DNA from: Arenibacter sp. ARW7G5Y1
Lineage (GTDB): Bacteria > Bacteroidota > Bacteroidia > Flavobacteriales > Flavobacteriaceae
Length of the DNA stretch: 64,000 bases
NCBI RefSeq assembly: GCF_003201775.1
Contig: NZ_QJJZ01000002.1
Coordinates: 62,001-126,000, forward strand
Direction of reading: 5' to 3'
Part shown: in pieces, positions 1 through 7,645 of the stretch
Layout of the letters: each line of letters opens with the position of its first letter
Numbering within the stretch: the stretch's first letter is position 1
The notes under the pieces: model-generated
Seen by the model: the letters and a program-made list of their open reading frames with translations, nothing else
Databases searched by the model: none
Told to the model about the DNA's origin: nothing
Translations under genes and position numbers: made by a program

Positions 1-398
1 AATTTAAATTCGGTACGTGAAACTTCGCCCTGTACCACTACTTCCTGTAATTGTTCTGCGTCCTCCGAAAGGGCCACATTCCCTAAATCTATCGTTTTCC
101 CCTGGGTTGGTGGTGGTCCAAATGTTTTGGTCCTGAATCCTAAAAAACTTACTTCTATATAGTATTCGGAAGCATCCGTTTCCAAGCTAAAACTGCCATC
201 ATCCTTAGTGGTAGTTCCATTTATGGGCTTTTTGGTTTCGTTATCGCCGACCATAACCGTGGCATAGGCAATGGGCTGTCCATTGGATTCCTCCACTACA
301 GTTCCCTTAATGGTTACCGTGCCTTGTTGCGCCAAGGCAACAGGACAACAGAGCATTAAAGAACCAGCAATTAACATTTGCACCAATATTTTTTTCAT
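1..398 (-). CDS. Outer-membrane beta-barrel/TonB-receptor-like protein, N-terminal part (cut by window edge)
   Basis: Reading leftwards from ATG at 398, the frame is open to the window edge (132 codons). Residues 1-25 form a signal peptide ending ALAQQ. A carboxypeptidase-regulatory-like beta-sandwich follows (GTVVEESNGQPIAYATV, then a DGSFSLET turn and SFLGFRT), and then the junction LQEVVVQGEVSRTEFKL. In the family this precedes a plug-like region of outer-membrane beta-barrel family proteins (the OMP_b-brl_3 type, often EVVVxxxxSxxELKLDK), which suggests that type rather than a SusC. The gene is divergent from the kinase at 611. Substrate cannot be told because the barrel is outside the window. 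Confidence 0.8.
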   Translation of the reverse strand, partial: MKKILVQMLIAGSLMLCCPVALAQQGTVTIKGTVVEESNGQPIAYATVMVGDNETKKPINGTTTKDDGSFSLETDASEYYIEVSFLGFRTKTFGPPPTQGKTIDLGNVALSEDAEQLQEVVVQGEVSRTEFK

Positions 399-610
399 GA
401 CTTGCTTTAATAGATTAAAAATGGATTGTAACAATTGCAAAGATTCATTTTTTTATTGAGAAGGGTGGGGTATTTTCTGTGAACGACAAAAGTATTCCAT
501 TAAACAGCAGTTAGTAGTTTTCATGAAGGGCATGCGCTGTTTAGGGGTTTAATTTTGCCGTTGGCGTAGCACTATTTTTTGAAACGGGGGCAATAGCTTA
601 GATTTGAAGT

Positions 611-1627
611 ATGAAAAAAGCAAGGATATCCAGAAAGGAATTGTTCTTTCAAGTCGTACTCCATATCTTGGTGTTGCTTTTCTATTCCTTTGATAAGAAC
701 AATCCGGGGATTACATTTGCCCAACTGGTTTTCTTTTTGGCCTATACTATTTTTGCCGCTTTTATTACCTACTTTCTAATGCCTAGATTTTTATACCGAA
801 AAAAATATTGGCAGTTTTTAGGATTGGTGGTTTTGGTATTGTTTGGACTTATTTGGGCCGAGGAGCTTTTGGAACTGGTTTTTTATCCAGGAACAAAAAA
901 AGCCATAATTGTACCTGGGATTTATTATGCCATCTTTGATGTGTTGCCGGTAATTGCAATTTTGTCGGGGTTTAAATTTGCTTGGGATGCGATAAGTTCC
1001 CAAAGTGAAGTGGAAAAGTTAAAAATGTCGGCGCAGGAAAATGAACTTCAATTTTTAAAATCGCAGATCAATCCCCATTTCTTGTTTAACAACCTTAACA
1101 ATCTTTATTCTTATGCCATTGACAACTCCCCAAAGACACCTACCATTATTTTGGAACTATCCTCGGTATTGCGTTATATGTTATACGATTGCAAGGAAAG
1201 GTATGTACTCCTATCCAAAGAAATAGAACATTTGAGAAACTATACCCAATTAAGTGAACTGCAAATAGAAAATCGGGGCGTTGTTGATTTTAATACAGAT
1301 ATTACAGGGTCAGGATACCACATTGCACCACTAATATTGACCGTATTCGTGGAAAATGCCTTTAAGCATAGTACCGCTAGCCAATCTGAGGATATTTTTA
1401 TTAGTGTGGATATCAAAGTATCTGAAAATGGCCTTTTACATTTTGAATGCACCAATTCTTTTAGGCGCGAAACCAATACGGATGACCTCTCCCATGGTAT
1501 TGGTCTACAAAACGTGAAAAAGCGCCTTCGGCTTATTTATCCCGCTGCCCATAGTTTATCAATTGATGAAACAGATACCACCTATTCGGTTAAGTTGGGC
1601 ATTGACCTTAAAAAGGACAACACATGA
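611..1627 (+). CDS. LytS/YehU-type sensor histidine kinase
   Basis: A membrane sensor kinase of 338 residues. Four hydrophobic segments lie in the first 125 residues (about 12-26, 37-58, 68-88, 99-125) with no sizeable periplasmic domain. The His_kinase block follows: phospho-acceptor H156 in QINPHFLFNNLNNLY, an N-box at VFVENAFKH (about 246-253) and a G-box GIGLQNVKKRL (296-306). This is the usual Bacteroidota architecture for kinases paired with LytTR regulators. The stop overlaps the ATG of the next gene (ATGA), so the two are translationally coupled. The signal sensed is unknown. The neighbouring outer-membrane protein (1-398) is a possible target, but that is inference from position only. 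Confidence 0.93.
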   Translation: MKKARISRKELFFQVVLHILVLLFYSFDKNNPGITFAQLVFFLAYTIFAAFITYFLMPRFLYRKKYWQFLGLVVLVLFGLIWAEELLELVFYPGTKKAIIVPGIYYAIFDVLPVIAILSGFKFAWDAISSQSEVEKLKMSAQENELQFLKSQINPHFLFNNLNNLYSYAIDNSPKTPTIILELSSVLRYMLYDCKERYVLLSKEIEHLRNYTQLSELQIENRGVVDFNTDITGSGYHIAPLILTVFVENAFKHSTASQSEDIFISVDIKVSENGLLHFECTNSFRRETNTDDLSHGIGLQNVKKRLRLIYPAAHSLSIDETDTTYSVKLGIDLKKDNT

Positions 1628-2331
1628 TTCGTTGTATCATTATAGAGGACCAACCGCCAGCACAGCGTGTACTTCAAAAGTACATAGGTGAAATGAAGAG
1701 TTTGGAGCTCATGGCTACTTTTGCGGATGCCCTCAAAGCCATGGATTACTTAAAGGCCGAAGAGGTAGATCTTATATTTTTGGATATCCATTTACCCAAG
1801 ATTTCTGGGATGGACTTTCTTAGGGCCCTGAACAGGAAACCCCATGTTATTTTAACAACTGCCTTTTCGGAATACGCATTGGAAAGTTATGAATATCATG
1901 TGCTGGATTATTTATTAAAGCCATTTTCGTTTGAAAGATTTGTAATGGCCGTTTCCAAAATCCCGGTTCCTAACTTCCAAAGGCCTTCCATAGAAAAGGG
2001 GCTGGAAAGAAAGACAGTTCCAGAGGTGATTTTTATAAAGTCGGGCTACGAACATCTTAAAATTGCCCTTGCAGATATCTTTTATATCCAATCAGAGGCA
2101 GACTATACCGAAATTTACACGGCTGATAAAAAACATCTCACCTCACACTCCTTAAGGTATTGGTTGCAGACCCTACCCTTGGACCAATTTGCACAGGTAC
2201 ACAAATCCTATATTGTAAATACCCTACAAATTGTGAAGGTATCGGGCAAGCGCATTCTTTTCGACAAAGAAATCCATGTCCCAATAGGTCGTGCCTTTAA
2301 GGAAGGGTTTGTAGAAAAATACCTTAAATAA
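1624..2331 (+). CDS. LytTR-family response regulator
   Basis: A DNA-binding response regulator of 235 residues. The receiver domain occupies residues 1-120, with acidic residues E8/D9, phospho-acceptor D54 in LIFLDIHLP, the TTA switch at about 78-80 and K99 in DYLLKPF. A LytTR DNA-binding domain covers about 135-235 (IFYIQSEADYTEIY and VHKSYIVN are typical). It overlaps the kinase gene by 4 nt, marking a two-gene operon. LytTR proteins bind paired 9-10-bp direct repeats; I did not locate such a pair confidently in either flanking intergenic space. Confidence 0.94.
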   Translation: MIRCIIIEDQPPAQRVLQKYIGEMKSLELMATFADALKAMDYLKAEEVDLIFLDIHLPKISGMDFLRALNRKPHVILTTAFSEYALESYEYHVLDYLLKPFSFERFVMAVSKIPVPNFQRPSIEKGLERKTVPEVIFIKSGYEHLKIALADIFYIQSEADYTEIYTADKKHLTSHSLRYWLQTLPLDQFAQVHKSYIVNTLQIVKVSGKRILFDKEIHVPIGRAFKEGFVEKYLK

Positions 2332-2519
2332 TTGGGAACCTGTCCTTAAACAAATTATACGGTAGATAGAATATTCTCCTAGTCTTCCCTATGGATAAAC
2401 TGCGCTCGGTACAAGGTGTATTTAAGACATGGGATTTCAATGGGCCCAATTTCTAAACTGTAGGACAAGTTAAATTTGATATATAAATTATGTTGAAAGC
2501 CAGAACTTTATTATATTAG

Positions 2520-2533
2520 TACAATCGATTGCA
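2520..2533. promoter_or_regulatory. LacI-type operator upstream of the GH28 operon
   Basis: TACAATCGATTGCA, a near-perfect palindrome centred on CG and one of five copies of the TRYAATCGATTRYA motif in this window. It lies only 14 nt before the GH28 start codon at 2548, just after an AT-rich TATATTAG stretch at 2512-2519 that could be a -7 box. Binding there would block initiation or early elongation. Assignment to the LacI protein at 19939 is inferred from family binding mode (even-length palindrome with central CG) and co-location. Confidence 0.8.
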
Positions 2534-2547
2534 TAAATCTTAATGTT

Positions 2548-3978
2548 ATGAATGTCAGCCTTCGCTTTTTTCTAAATACATCACTCATTATTCTGTTTTT
2601 AGGTTCTGTTGCCACTGCCTGTAAGGAGGCACCAAAAGAGCAAAAGGAGGTTGTGGATGCATTTGCCGCTGCCGATAGGATAATTAAGGATATAGTAGTG
2701 CCTCAATTTCCTGATAGGGATTTTAATATTGTCGATTTTGGTGCCGTAGCAGATGGCGGTACAGATAATACCCAGGCCTTTAAATTGGCCATTGAGAGTT
2801 GTAATAAAGAAGGCGGAGGTAAGGTGATTGTACCGGAAGGAAGTTTTTTAACCGGGCCAATTCACTTGAAAAGTAATGTGAACCTGCACTTGGAGGAAGG
2901 TGCCGTAGTTTTGTTTAGTAAGGATTCCAAAGCGTATTTACCCGTTGTACATACCTCTTACGAAGGGGTGGAGATCATGAATTATTCACCGTTGATTTAC
3001 GCCTATAAACAAAAGAATATCGCTGTAACCGGGAAGGGAGTTTTTAATGGACAGGCAAGCAATACTAATTGGTGGCCATGGTGTGGAGCGGAAAGATATG
3101 GGCATATGGATGGGGAACCGCAACAAAAGGATGGGCATAACTTGCCAAGACTGCGTAAAATGAATGAAGAAGCAACGCCGGTTTCAGAACGTTTGTTTGG
3201 GGAAGGTTACCAATTACGCCCTAGCTTCTTTCAACCTTTTGAGTGTGAAGACATCCTAGTTAAAGGCGTAACCTTCACCAATGCCCCATTTTGGGTTTTG
3301 CATCCCATAAAATGCAACAATGTTACGGTTGATGGTGTAACGGTGAAAAGCCATGGCCCAAACAATGATGGATGTGACCCTGAGTATTCCAAAAATGTGC
3401 ACATTACCAATTGTGTTTTCGATACAGGGGATGATTGTATTGCAATCAAATCCGGTAGAAACGATGAAGGAAGAAGGGTAAATATTCCAAGCGAGAATAT
3501 TGTTATAGAAAACTGTGTAATGAAAGATGGTCATGGGGGTGTGGTCATGGGCAGCGAAATTTCCGCAGGGGTAAGGAATGTGTACGTGAGAAACTGCAAT
3601 ATGGATAGCCCAAACCTTGATAGGGCTATTCGCATAAAAACCAATACGCTAAGGGGAGGTTTTGTTGAAAATGTGTTTGTTAAAAATATCCAAGTAGGGC
3701 AGGTAAAAGAGGCGGTATTAAAAATTAATACCTACTATGCAATTTATGACAATCAAGAAGGGAGTTTTATTCCTACCATCAAGAATATACATTTAGAGGA
3801 TGTTGAGGTGGAAAACGGTGGGGAATATGGAATATTGATAAAAGGAAGGGCCGAAAGCCCAGTTGAAAACGTAACCTTGACCAATGTGAACATAAAGGGA
3901 GCTAAAACTCCATTATCTGTTGAAAATTCGCAACCTATTATATTCAAGAATACTACCATAAATGGAGTAGCGTATTAA
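2548..3978 (+). CDS. GH28 polygalacturonase (lipoprotein)
   Basis: Pectinase of glycoside hydrolase family 28, 476 residues, hydrolysing alpha-1,4-galacturonosyl bonds in homogalacturonan or rhamnogalacturonan. The N-terminus has a hydrophobic segment and lipobox ending at C25 (SVATAC). The family signatures are all present in order: N273-D274 in the NND motif, D295-D296 in DTGDDCIAIK, H329 in GHGG and RIK at 362-364. The rest forms a right-handed beta-helix. An additional NPCBM or CBM was not seen. It is first in an apparent operon with the DUF4861 protein (27-nt gap) and GH105 (3-nt gap), and is preceded by the operator at 2520. Exo versus endo action cannot be decided by eye. Confidence 0.95.
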   Translation: MNVSLRFFLNTSLIILFLGSVATACKEAPKEQKEVVDAFAAADRIIKDIVVPQFPDRDFNIVDFGAVADGGTDNTQAFKLAIESCNKEGGGKVIVPEGSFLTGPIHLKSNVNLHLEEGAVVLFSKDSKAYLPVVHTSYEGVEIMNYSPLIYAYKQKNIAVTGKGVFNGQASNTNWWPWCGAERYGHMDGEPQQKDGHNLPRLRKMNEEATPVSERLFGEGYQLRPSFFQPFECEDILVKGVTFTNAPFWVLHPIKCNNVTVDGVTVKSHGPNNDGCDPEYSKNVHITNCVFDTGDDCIAIKSGRNDEGRRVNIPSENIVIENCVMKDGHGGVVMGSEISAGVRNVYVRNCNMDSPNLDRAIRIKTNTLRGGFVENVFVKNIQVGQVKEAVLKINTYYAIYDNQEGSFIPTIKNIHLEDVEVENGGEYGILIKGRAESPVENVTLTNVNIKGAKTPLSVENSQPIIFKNTTINGVAY

Positions 3979-4005
3979 TCTATAAATAACCACAACGAAT
4001 AAATT

Positions 4006-5010
4006 ATGAAAAAAATAGCTGTACTAAGTTTTGCCCTTTTAGGTTTATTGGCCTGTAAGGATAAATCCGCCAAAAATGAAGCCATGACCCATGCTAGTAA
4101 TGTCGTAGCCGATACACCGCTTAAAACCTATGCCGAAATATCCATAAAGGAGGGCGGGGAATGGATGGGCAGAAAGTATGTGGGTGGAGATGGTTTTAGA
4201 AATGTTCAAGAATTGGAGGTTCCTAAAAATCACACTGACCATTCTTTTTTTATTCGTTACGAGGGCCCGGGATGGGAAAACAATCAAATTGGTTATAGGC
4301 TATATTTGGATTGGAGGAACGCCATAGACATTTATGGCAAGAAGGTAGATTCTTTGGTCTTGCCCTATGTAGGGCAAGATGGTTTCGATTCCTATCACGA
4401 GCCCGCAGATTGGGGACAGGATATTTTGAAGGCCGGAAAATCCATGGGTATAGGCGGTTATGGTAGATTGGTAAATGACACGGTGGCCCATTTTAGAAAT
4501 GTGGACAATACTTCTGTACAAATTGAAAATACGGAGAGTAACTCTACGGTGTATATTGACTACAAGGGTTGGGAAACGGGTAATGAAAGTATTGATTTGG
4601 ATGCCACATTGTCCATTTTTAAGGAAGACAGGTACACACTTGCAACATTGACCCCGTCCAAAGCCATTTCAGGTATTTGTACTGGGATAGTGAAATTCCA
4701 GGATATTGCCCTAAAGAAAAAAGAAGGGATAAAGTGGGGGTATATAGCAACATATGGTGCCCAGACATTAGTGAATGACACCGATAAATTGGGGATGGCT
4801 ATTTTTTATAGGATCGATCAAGTTGCCGAACAGAAAGAGGGAATCAATGATCATCTTGTTGTATTTAAACCAACCACAGATAAAATCGCCTACTATTTGC
4901 TTGGGGCATGGGAACAAGAACCCAATGGCATTAAAGATGAGGCATCTTTCATTTTGGATTTGGACAAAAAATTGGAAAGGCTAAACACTACTAATTCACT
5001 AAACTTATAA
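4006..5010 (+). CDS. DUF4861 lipoprotein
   Basis: Exported protein of 334 residues with lipobox LLGLLAC (C17). The sequence fits DUF4861, a beta-rich family commonly found beside GH28 and GH105 in pectin loci; characteristic stretches are DHSFFIRYEGPGWEN near 80 and YRLYLDWRNAIDIYGK near 100. No catalytic site is established to my knowledge. The trough of aromatic residues and the position between polygalacturonase and unsaturated uronyl hydrolase suggest pectin oligosaccharide binding or modification, which is inference. It sits 27 nt after GH28 and 3 nt before GH105, so co-transcription is very likely. Confidence 0.8.
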   Translation: MKKIAVLSFALLGLLACKDKSAKNEAMTHASNVVADTPLKTYAEISIKEGGEWMGRKYVGGDGFRNVQELEVPKNHTDHSFFIRYEGPGWENNQIGYRLYLDWRNAIDIYGKKVDSLVLPYVGQDGFDSYHEPADWGQDILKAGKSMGIGGYGRLVNDTVAHFRNVDNTSVQIENTESNSTVYIDYKGWETGNESIDLDATLSIFKEDRYTLATLTPSKAISGICTGIVKFQDIALKKKEGIKWGYIATYGAQTLVNDTDKLGMAIFYRIDQVAEQKEGINDHLVVFKPTTDKIAYYLLGAWEQEPNGIKDEASFILDLDKKLERLNTTNSLNL

Positions 5011-5013
5011 AGC

Positions 5014-6261
5014 ATGAAAAATTTAAGAACTTACATTTCTATTTGTGTATTGACTATTGGTTTATCTGTTACTTCGTGTAAGGAGACCAAAGGGGAATCC
5101 AAACAAGTAACAGAGGACACTACTGCCTCGATAATTGTTCCTGAAAACCTTAAGTGGTCCGAAAGAATGCTGATGTCAGAAATTGAGCGTTTTCCGGATC
5201 CAACCAAACTGGATTTTGTAGATAAGCCAAGATGGAGCTATACTAATGGACTGGTGCTATCTGCCGCCATAAAAGTGTATGGGGAAACCAAGAAGCAAGA
5301 ATATTACGATTATATCTATGCTTACGCCAATGATCTAATTGACAGTACCGGAACCATAAAAACGTATTCTTTGGAAGACCAGAATCTAGATATGATAAAG
5401 TCTGGGGATGTTTTATTGTACCTATATGATAAAACCAAGGAAGAAAGGTTTTTAAAGGCCATGCAGATTTTAAGTAGCCAAATGGATTCCCAGCCCAGAA
5501 CATCGGATGGAGGTTTTTGGCACAAGAAGCGTTATCCCTATCAAATGTGGTTGGACGGCTTGTATATGGCAGAACCTTTTCATGCCCACTACACTAAATT
5601 ATTCGAAAAAGATGGGGAGGAGGCAAAAAAAATCTATGATGACATTTTACTACAGTTCGATTTGATCCAAAAGCATTGCCATGATGAAAAAACGGGTCTT
5701 TTGTACCATGGATGGGATGAAAGTAGGGAACAAAAATGGGCAGATAAGAAAACTGGAACCTCACCTCATTTTTGGTCCAGGGCCATGGGTTGGTATGGCA
5801 TGGCACTGGTAGATGTTTTGGACTTCTTACCAAAGGATCACCCAGGACGTGAAAGAATTATTACCTACCTAAATCAATTTGCCGAAGCCGTAACAAAGTA
5901 TCAGGATACCTCAGGATTGTGGTATCAAGTATTGGATCAGGGCGATCGGGAGGGCAATTACTTGGAGGCTTCCGGTAGCTCAATGTTCACCTATACCTTT
6001 GCCAAGGGTGCCCATAAGGGATATTTGCCGGAAAAGTACTTGGGTATTGCGGAAAAGGCATACTCGGGAATATTGGAGAATTTAATATCTATTGAGGATA
6101 ACGGTGTTGTAAACCTCAATAAAGTATGTGGAGTGGCCGGTTTGGGAGGCGACCCATACAGGGATGGATCCTATGAATATTATGTAAATGAAATTATTCG
6201 CTCCAACGACCCAAAGGGAACCGGTCCGTTTATATTGGCCAGTTTAGAATTGAATAAATAA
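5014..6261 (+). CDS. GH105 unsaturated rhamnogalacturonyl hydrolase (lipoprotein)
   Basis: Glycoside hydrolase of family 105, 415 residues, removing the 4,5-unsaturated uronic acid from the non-reducing end of lyase-generated oligosaccharides. A lipobox ends at C22 (LSVTSC). The (alpha/alpha)6 barrel markers are H170 in GGFWHKKRYPYQ and D181 in MWLDGLYMAEPF (matching the catalytic Asp of YteR-like enzymes), and SPHFWSRAMGWYGMALVD near 250-267. Third gene of the GH28-DUF4861-GH105 run. It differs strongly from the second GH105 at 14906, so the two probably handle different products. Confidence 0.93.
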   Translation: MKNLRTYISICVLTIGLSVTSCKETKGESKQVTEDTTASIIVPENLKWSERMLMSEIERFPDPTKLDFVDKPRWSYTNGLVLSAAIKVYGETKKQEYYDYIYAYANDLIDSTGTIKTYSLEDQNLDMIKSGDVLLYLYDKTKEERFLKAMQILSSQMDSQPRTSDGGFWHKKRYPYQMWLDGLYMAEPFHAHYTKLFEKDGEEAKKIYDDILLQFDLIQKHCHDEKTGLLYHGWDESREQKWADKKTGTSPHFWSRAMGWYGMALVDVLDFLPKDHPGRERIITYLNQFAEAVTKYQDTSGLWYQVLDQGDREGNYLEASGSSMFTYTFAKGAHKGYLPEKYLGIAEKAYSGILENLISIEDNGVVNLNKVCGVAGLGGDPYRDGSYEYYVNEIIRSNDPKGTGPFILASLELNK

Positions 6262-6276
6262 ACTGATAAGGAAATA

Positions 6277-6317
6277 ACGGGGGTACTTCTGAGGATAAAG
6301 TTCTTAGGAACCCCCGT
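6277..6317 (+). terminator. Hairpin after GH105
   Basis: Perfect 8-bp arms ACGGGGGT (6277-6284) and ACCCCCGT (6310-6317) enclose a 25-nt loop just after the GH105 stop. No U-tract follows, so it may be a weak terminator, an mRNA-stabilising hairpin or simply the edge of the decayed CE12 copy. Confidence 0.4.
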
Positions 6318-6572
6318 ATGTGTAAAATAAAAAAGGACCAAAATGTTTTAATACAATTTGGTTATAACCACGATGGCCCATCAAATTATGACCCTGGGAT
6401 CAGGGTTGGCATAAGGGGAATTGGGGAGGAAATAGACCGCTCACTTTCGGATAGGCATGTAGTTGTTCATAGTTACGGTTGGTATCTTGGAACAATGGTT
6501 GCAGAAATCAAAGAAAGTGGGGCCATACCCATTATTCGGCCCATGCTTTTGGGTATTGTTCCTTATTTTTAA
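6318..6572 (+). pseudogene. Remnant of a CE12-like rhamnogalacturonan acetylesterase
   Basis: An 84-codon open frame with no signal peptide, whose sequence matches only the middle of SGNH-hydrolase acetylesterases. VLIQFGYNHDG corresponds to the block III motif (QFGHND in the intact CE12 at 17870), and VVHSYGWYLGTMVAEIKESGAIPII matches the following helix-strand. The N-terminal GDS block and the C-terminal DxxH block are absent, and the HND triad has become YNHD. The likely reading is a truncated, non-functional copy left in the operon between GH105 and the esterase. It might be translated, but catalysis is not possible. Confidence 0.7.
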
Positions 6573-6644
6573 ATATGGATATAGTTGAATTGGGATAATA
6601 CCATTTTAATTAGTGCTTATAAGCTGCCTGAATCAACAATTGCC

Positions 6645-7628
6645 ATGAATTTTAAAGTAGACAGAATTTTGATTGGAATAAGATTTTGGCCCTTTTTTGT
6701 GTCCCTTATATTTTTTGGTTCTTCGCTCTGGGCCCAACAAAAACCTCATAAGGTTGAACCCTATACCATTGCTTCCACCTATAAAAAACTGAAAGCCGAA
6801 TACCCTTTTGTTAAACCGATAAAATCTTTACGGTCCAATAAAATTAAATCAAAAAGGAATGTAGTTTATAAGGGGGATGGGACTAAAAAACTAAGGGCCG
6901 ATATGTATTTTCCCAAATCAGGGAAGGGCAAAGTCTTTCCGGCCGTTCTTTTGATTCATGGAGGGGGGTGGATAACGGGAAGCAAGGAAAACTTGGGGGT
7001 ATTGGCACAACATTTGGCGCTAAACGGCTATGTTGCCATAACGGTATCCTATACCTTGAGTACGGAAGCTCCCTATCCGGCCAGTGTTTTGGATCTAAAA
7101 ACGGCCATTGCATGGATGCGTGCCAACGCAAAAAAATATCATTTGGATCCTGCCAAGATTGCAATTTTGGGAACTTCGGCCGGAGCCCAATTGGCTACCC
7201 TTGTAGGACTTACCCCTAATTCTCCCATTTATGGTAATAAAACGTCCTTTTCAGATGAAGTACAGGCCATTATCAATATTGATGGTATCGTATCCTTTGT
7301 ACATCCCGAGGCACATGAGGAAGGAAAATCGGCCGGAATATGGCTTGGTGGGTCGAGAACGGAAAATTGGAAAAATTGGAATGAAGCCTCCCCCTTGGGC
7401 TATGCAGGACAACATTCGCCCCCGATTCTATTTGTCAATAGCGCACAACCCCGTTTTCATGCCGGAAGGGATGATTTGGTAGCCCTTTATAACGACCATG
7501 GCATTTATAGTGAGGTGCATACCATTTTGGATAGTCCCCATTCGTTCTGGTTACTACATCCTTGGTTTGGGACAACGCTTGGTTACACCCTTGGTTTTTT
7601 GGAGAAGGTCTTTGATCCTGGAAAATGA
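6645..7628 (+). CDS. Exported alpha/beta-hydrolase esterase
   Basis: Carboxylesterase-type hydrolase of 327 residues. I place the start at 6645, not at the upstream in-frame ATG 6585, because only then does a signal peptide (residues 1-30, ending SSLWAQQ) sit at the N-terminus. Oxyanion motif HGGGW is at 105-109, nucleophile S178 in GTSAG, and a C-terminal His in DSPHSFWLLHP. This is the BD-FAE/CE10-like group, often acting as an acetyl or feruloyl esterase on pectin or hemicellulose; the exact ester is unknown. It lies at the end of the GH28 cluster and converges with the VCBS gene (17-nt gap). Confidence 0.85.
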   Translation: MNFKVDRILIGIRFWPFFVSLIFFGSSLWAQQKPHKVEPYTIASTYKKLKAEYPFVKPIKSLRSNKIKSKRNVVYKGDGTKKLRADMYFPKSGKGKVFPAVLLIHGGGWITGSKENLGVLAQHLALNGYVAITVSYTLSTEAPYPASVLDLKTAIAWMRANAKKYHLDPAKIAILGTSAGAQLATLVGLTPNSPIYGNKTSFSDEVQAIINIDGIVSFVHPEAHEEGKSAGIWLGGSRTENWKNWNEASPLGYAGQHSPPILFVNSAQPRFHAGRDDLVALYNDHGIYSEVHTILDSPHSFWLLHPWFGTTLGYTLGFLEKVFDPGK

Positions 7629-7645
7629 GGGATTCCTTTAAAGGA

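Noticed and set aside
6585-6644. Upstream in-frame ATG for the esterase
   Set aside because: It would put 20 residues before a clear signal peptide; ATG 6645 is the better start.
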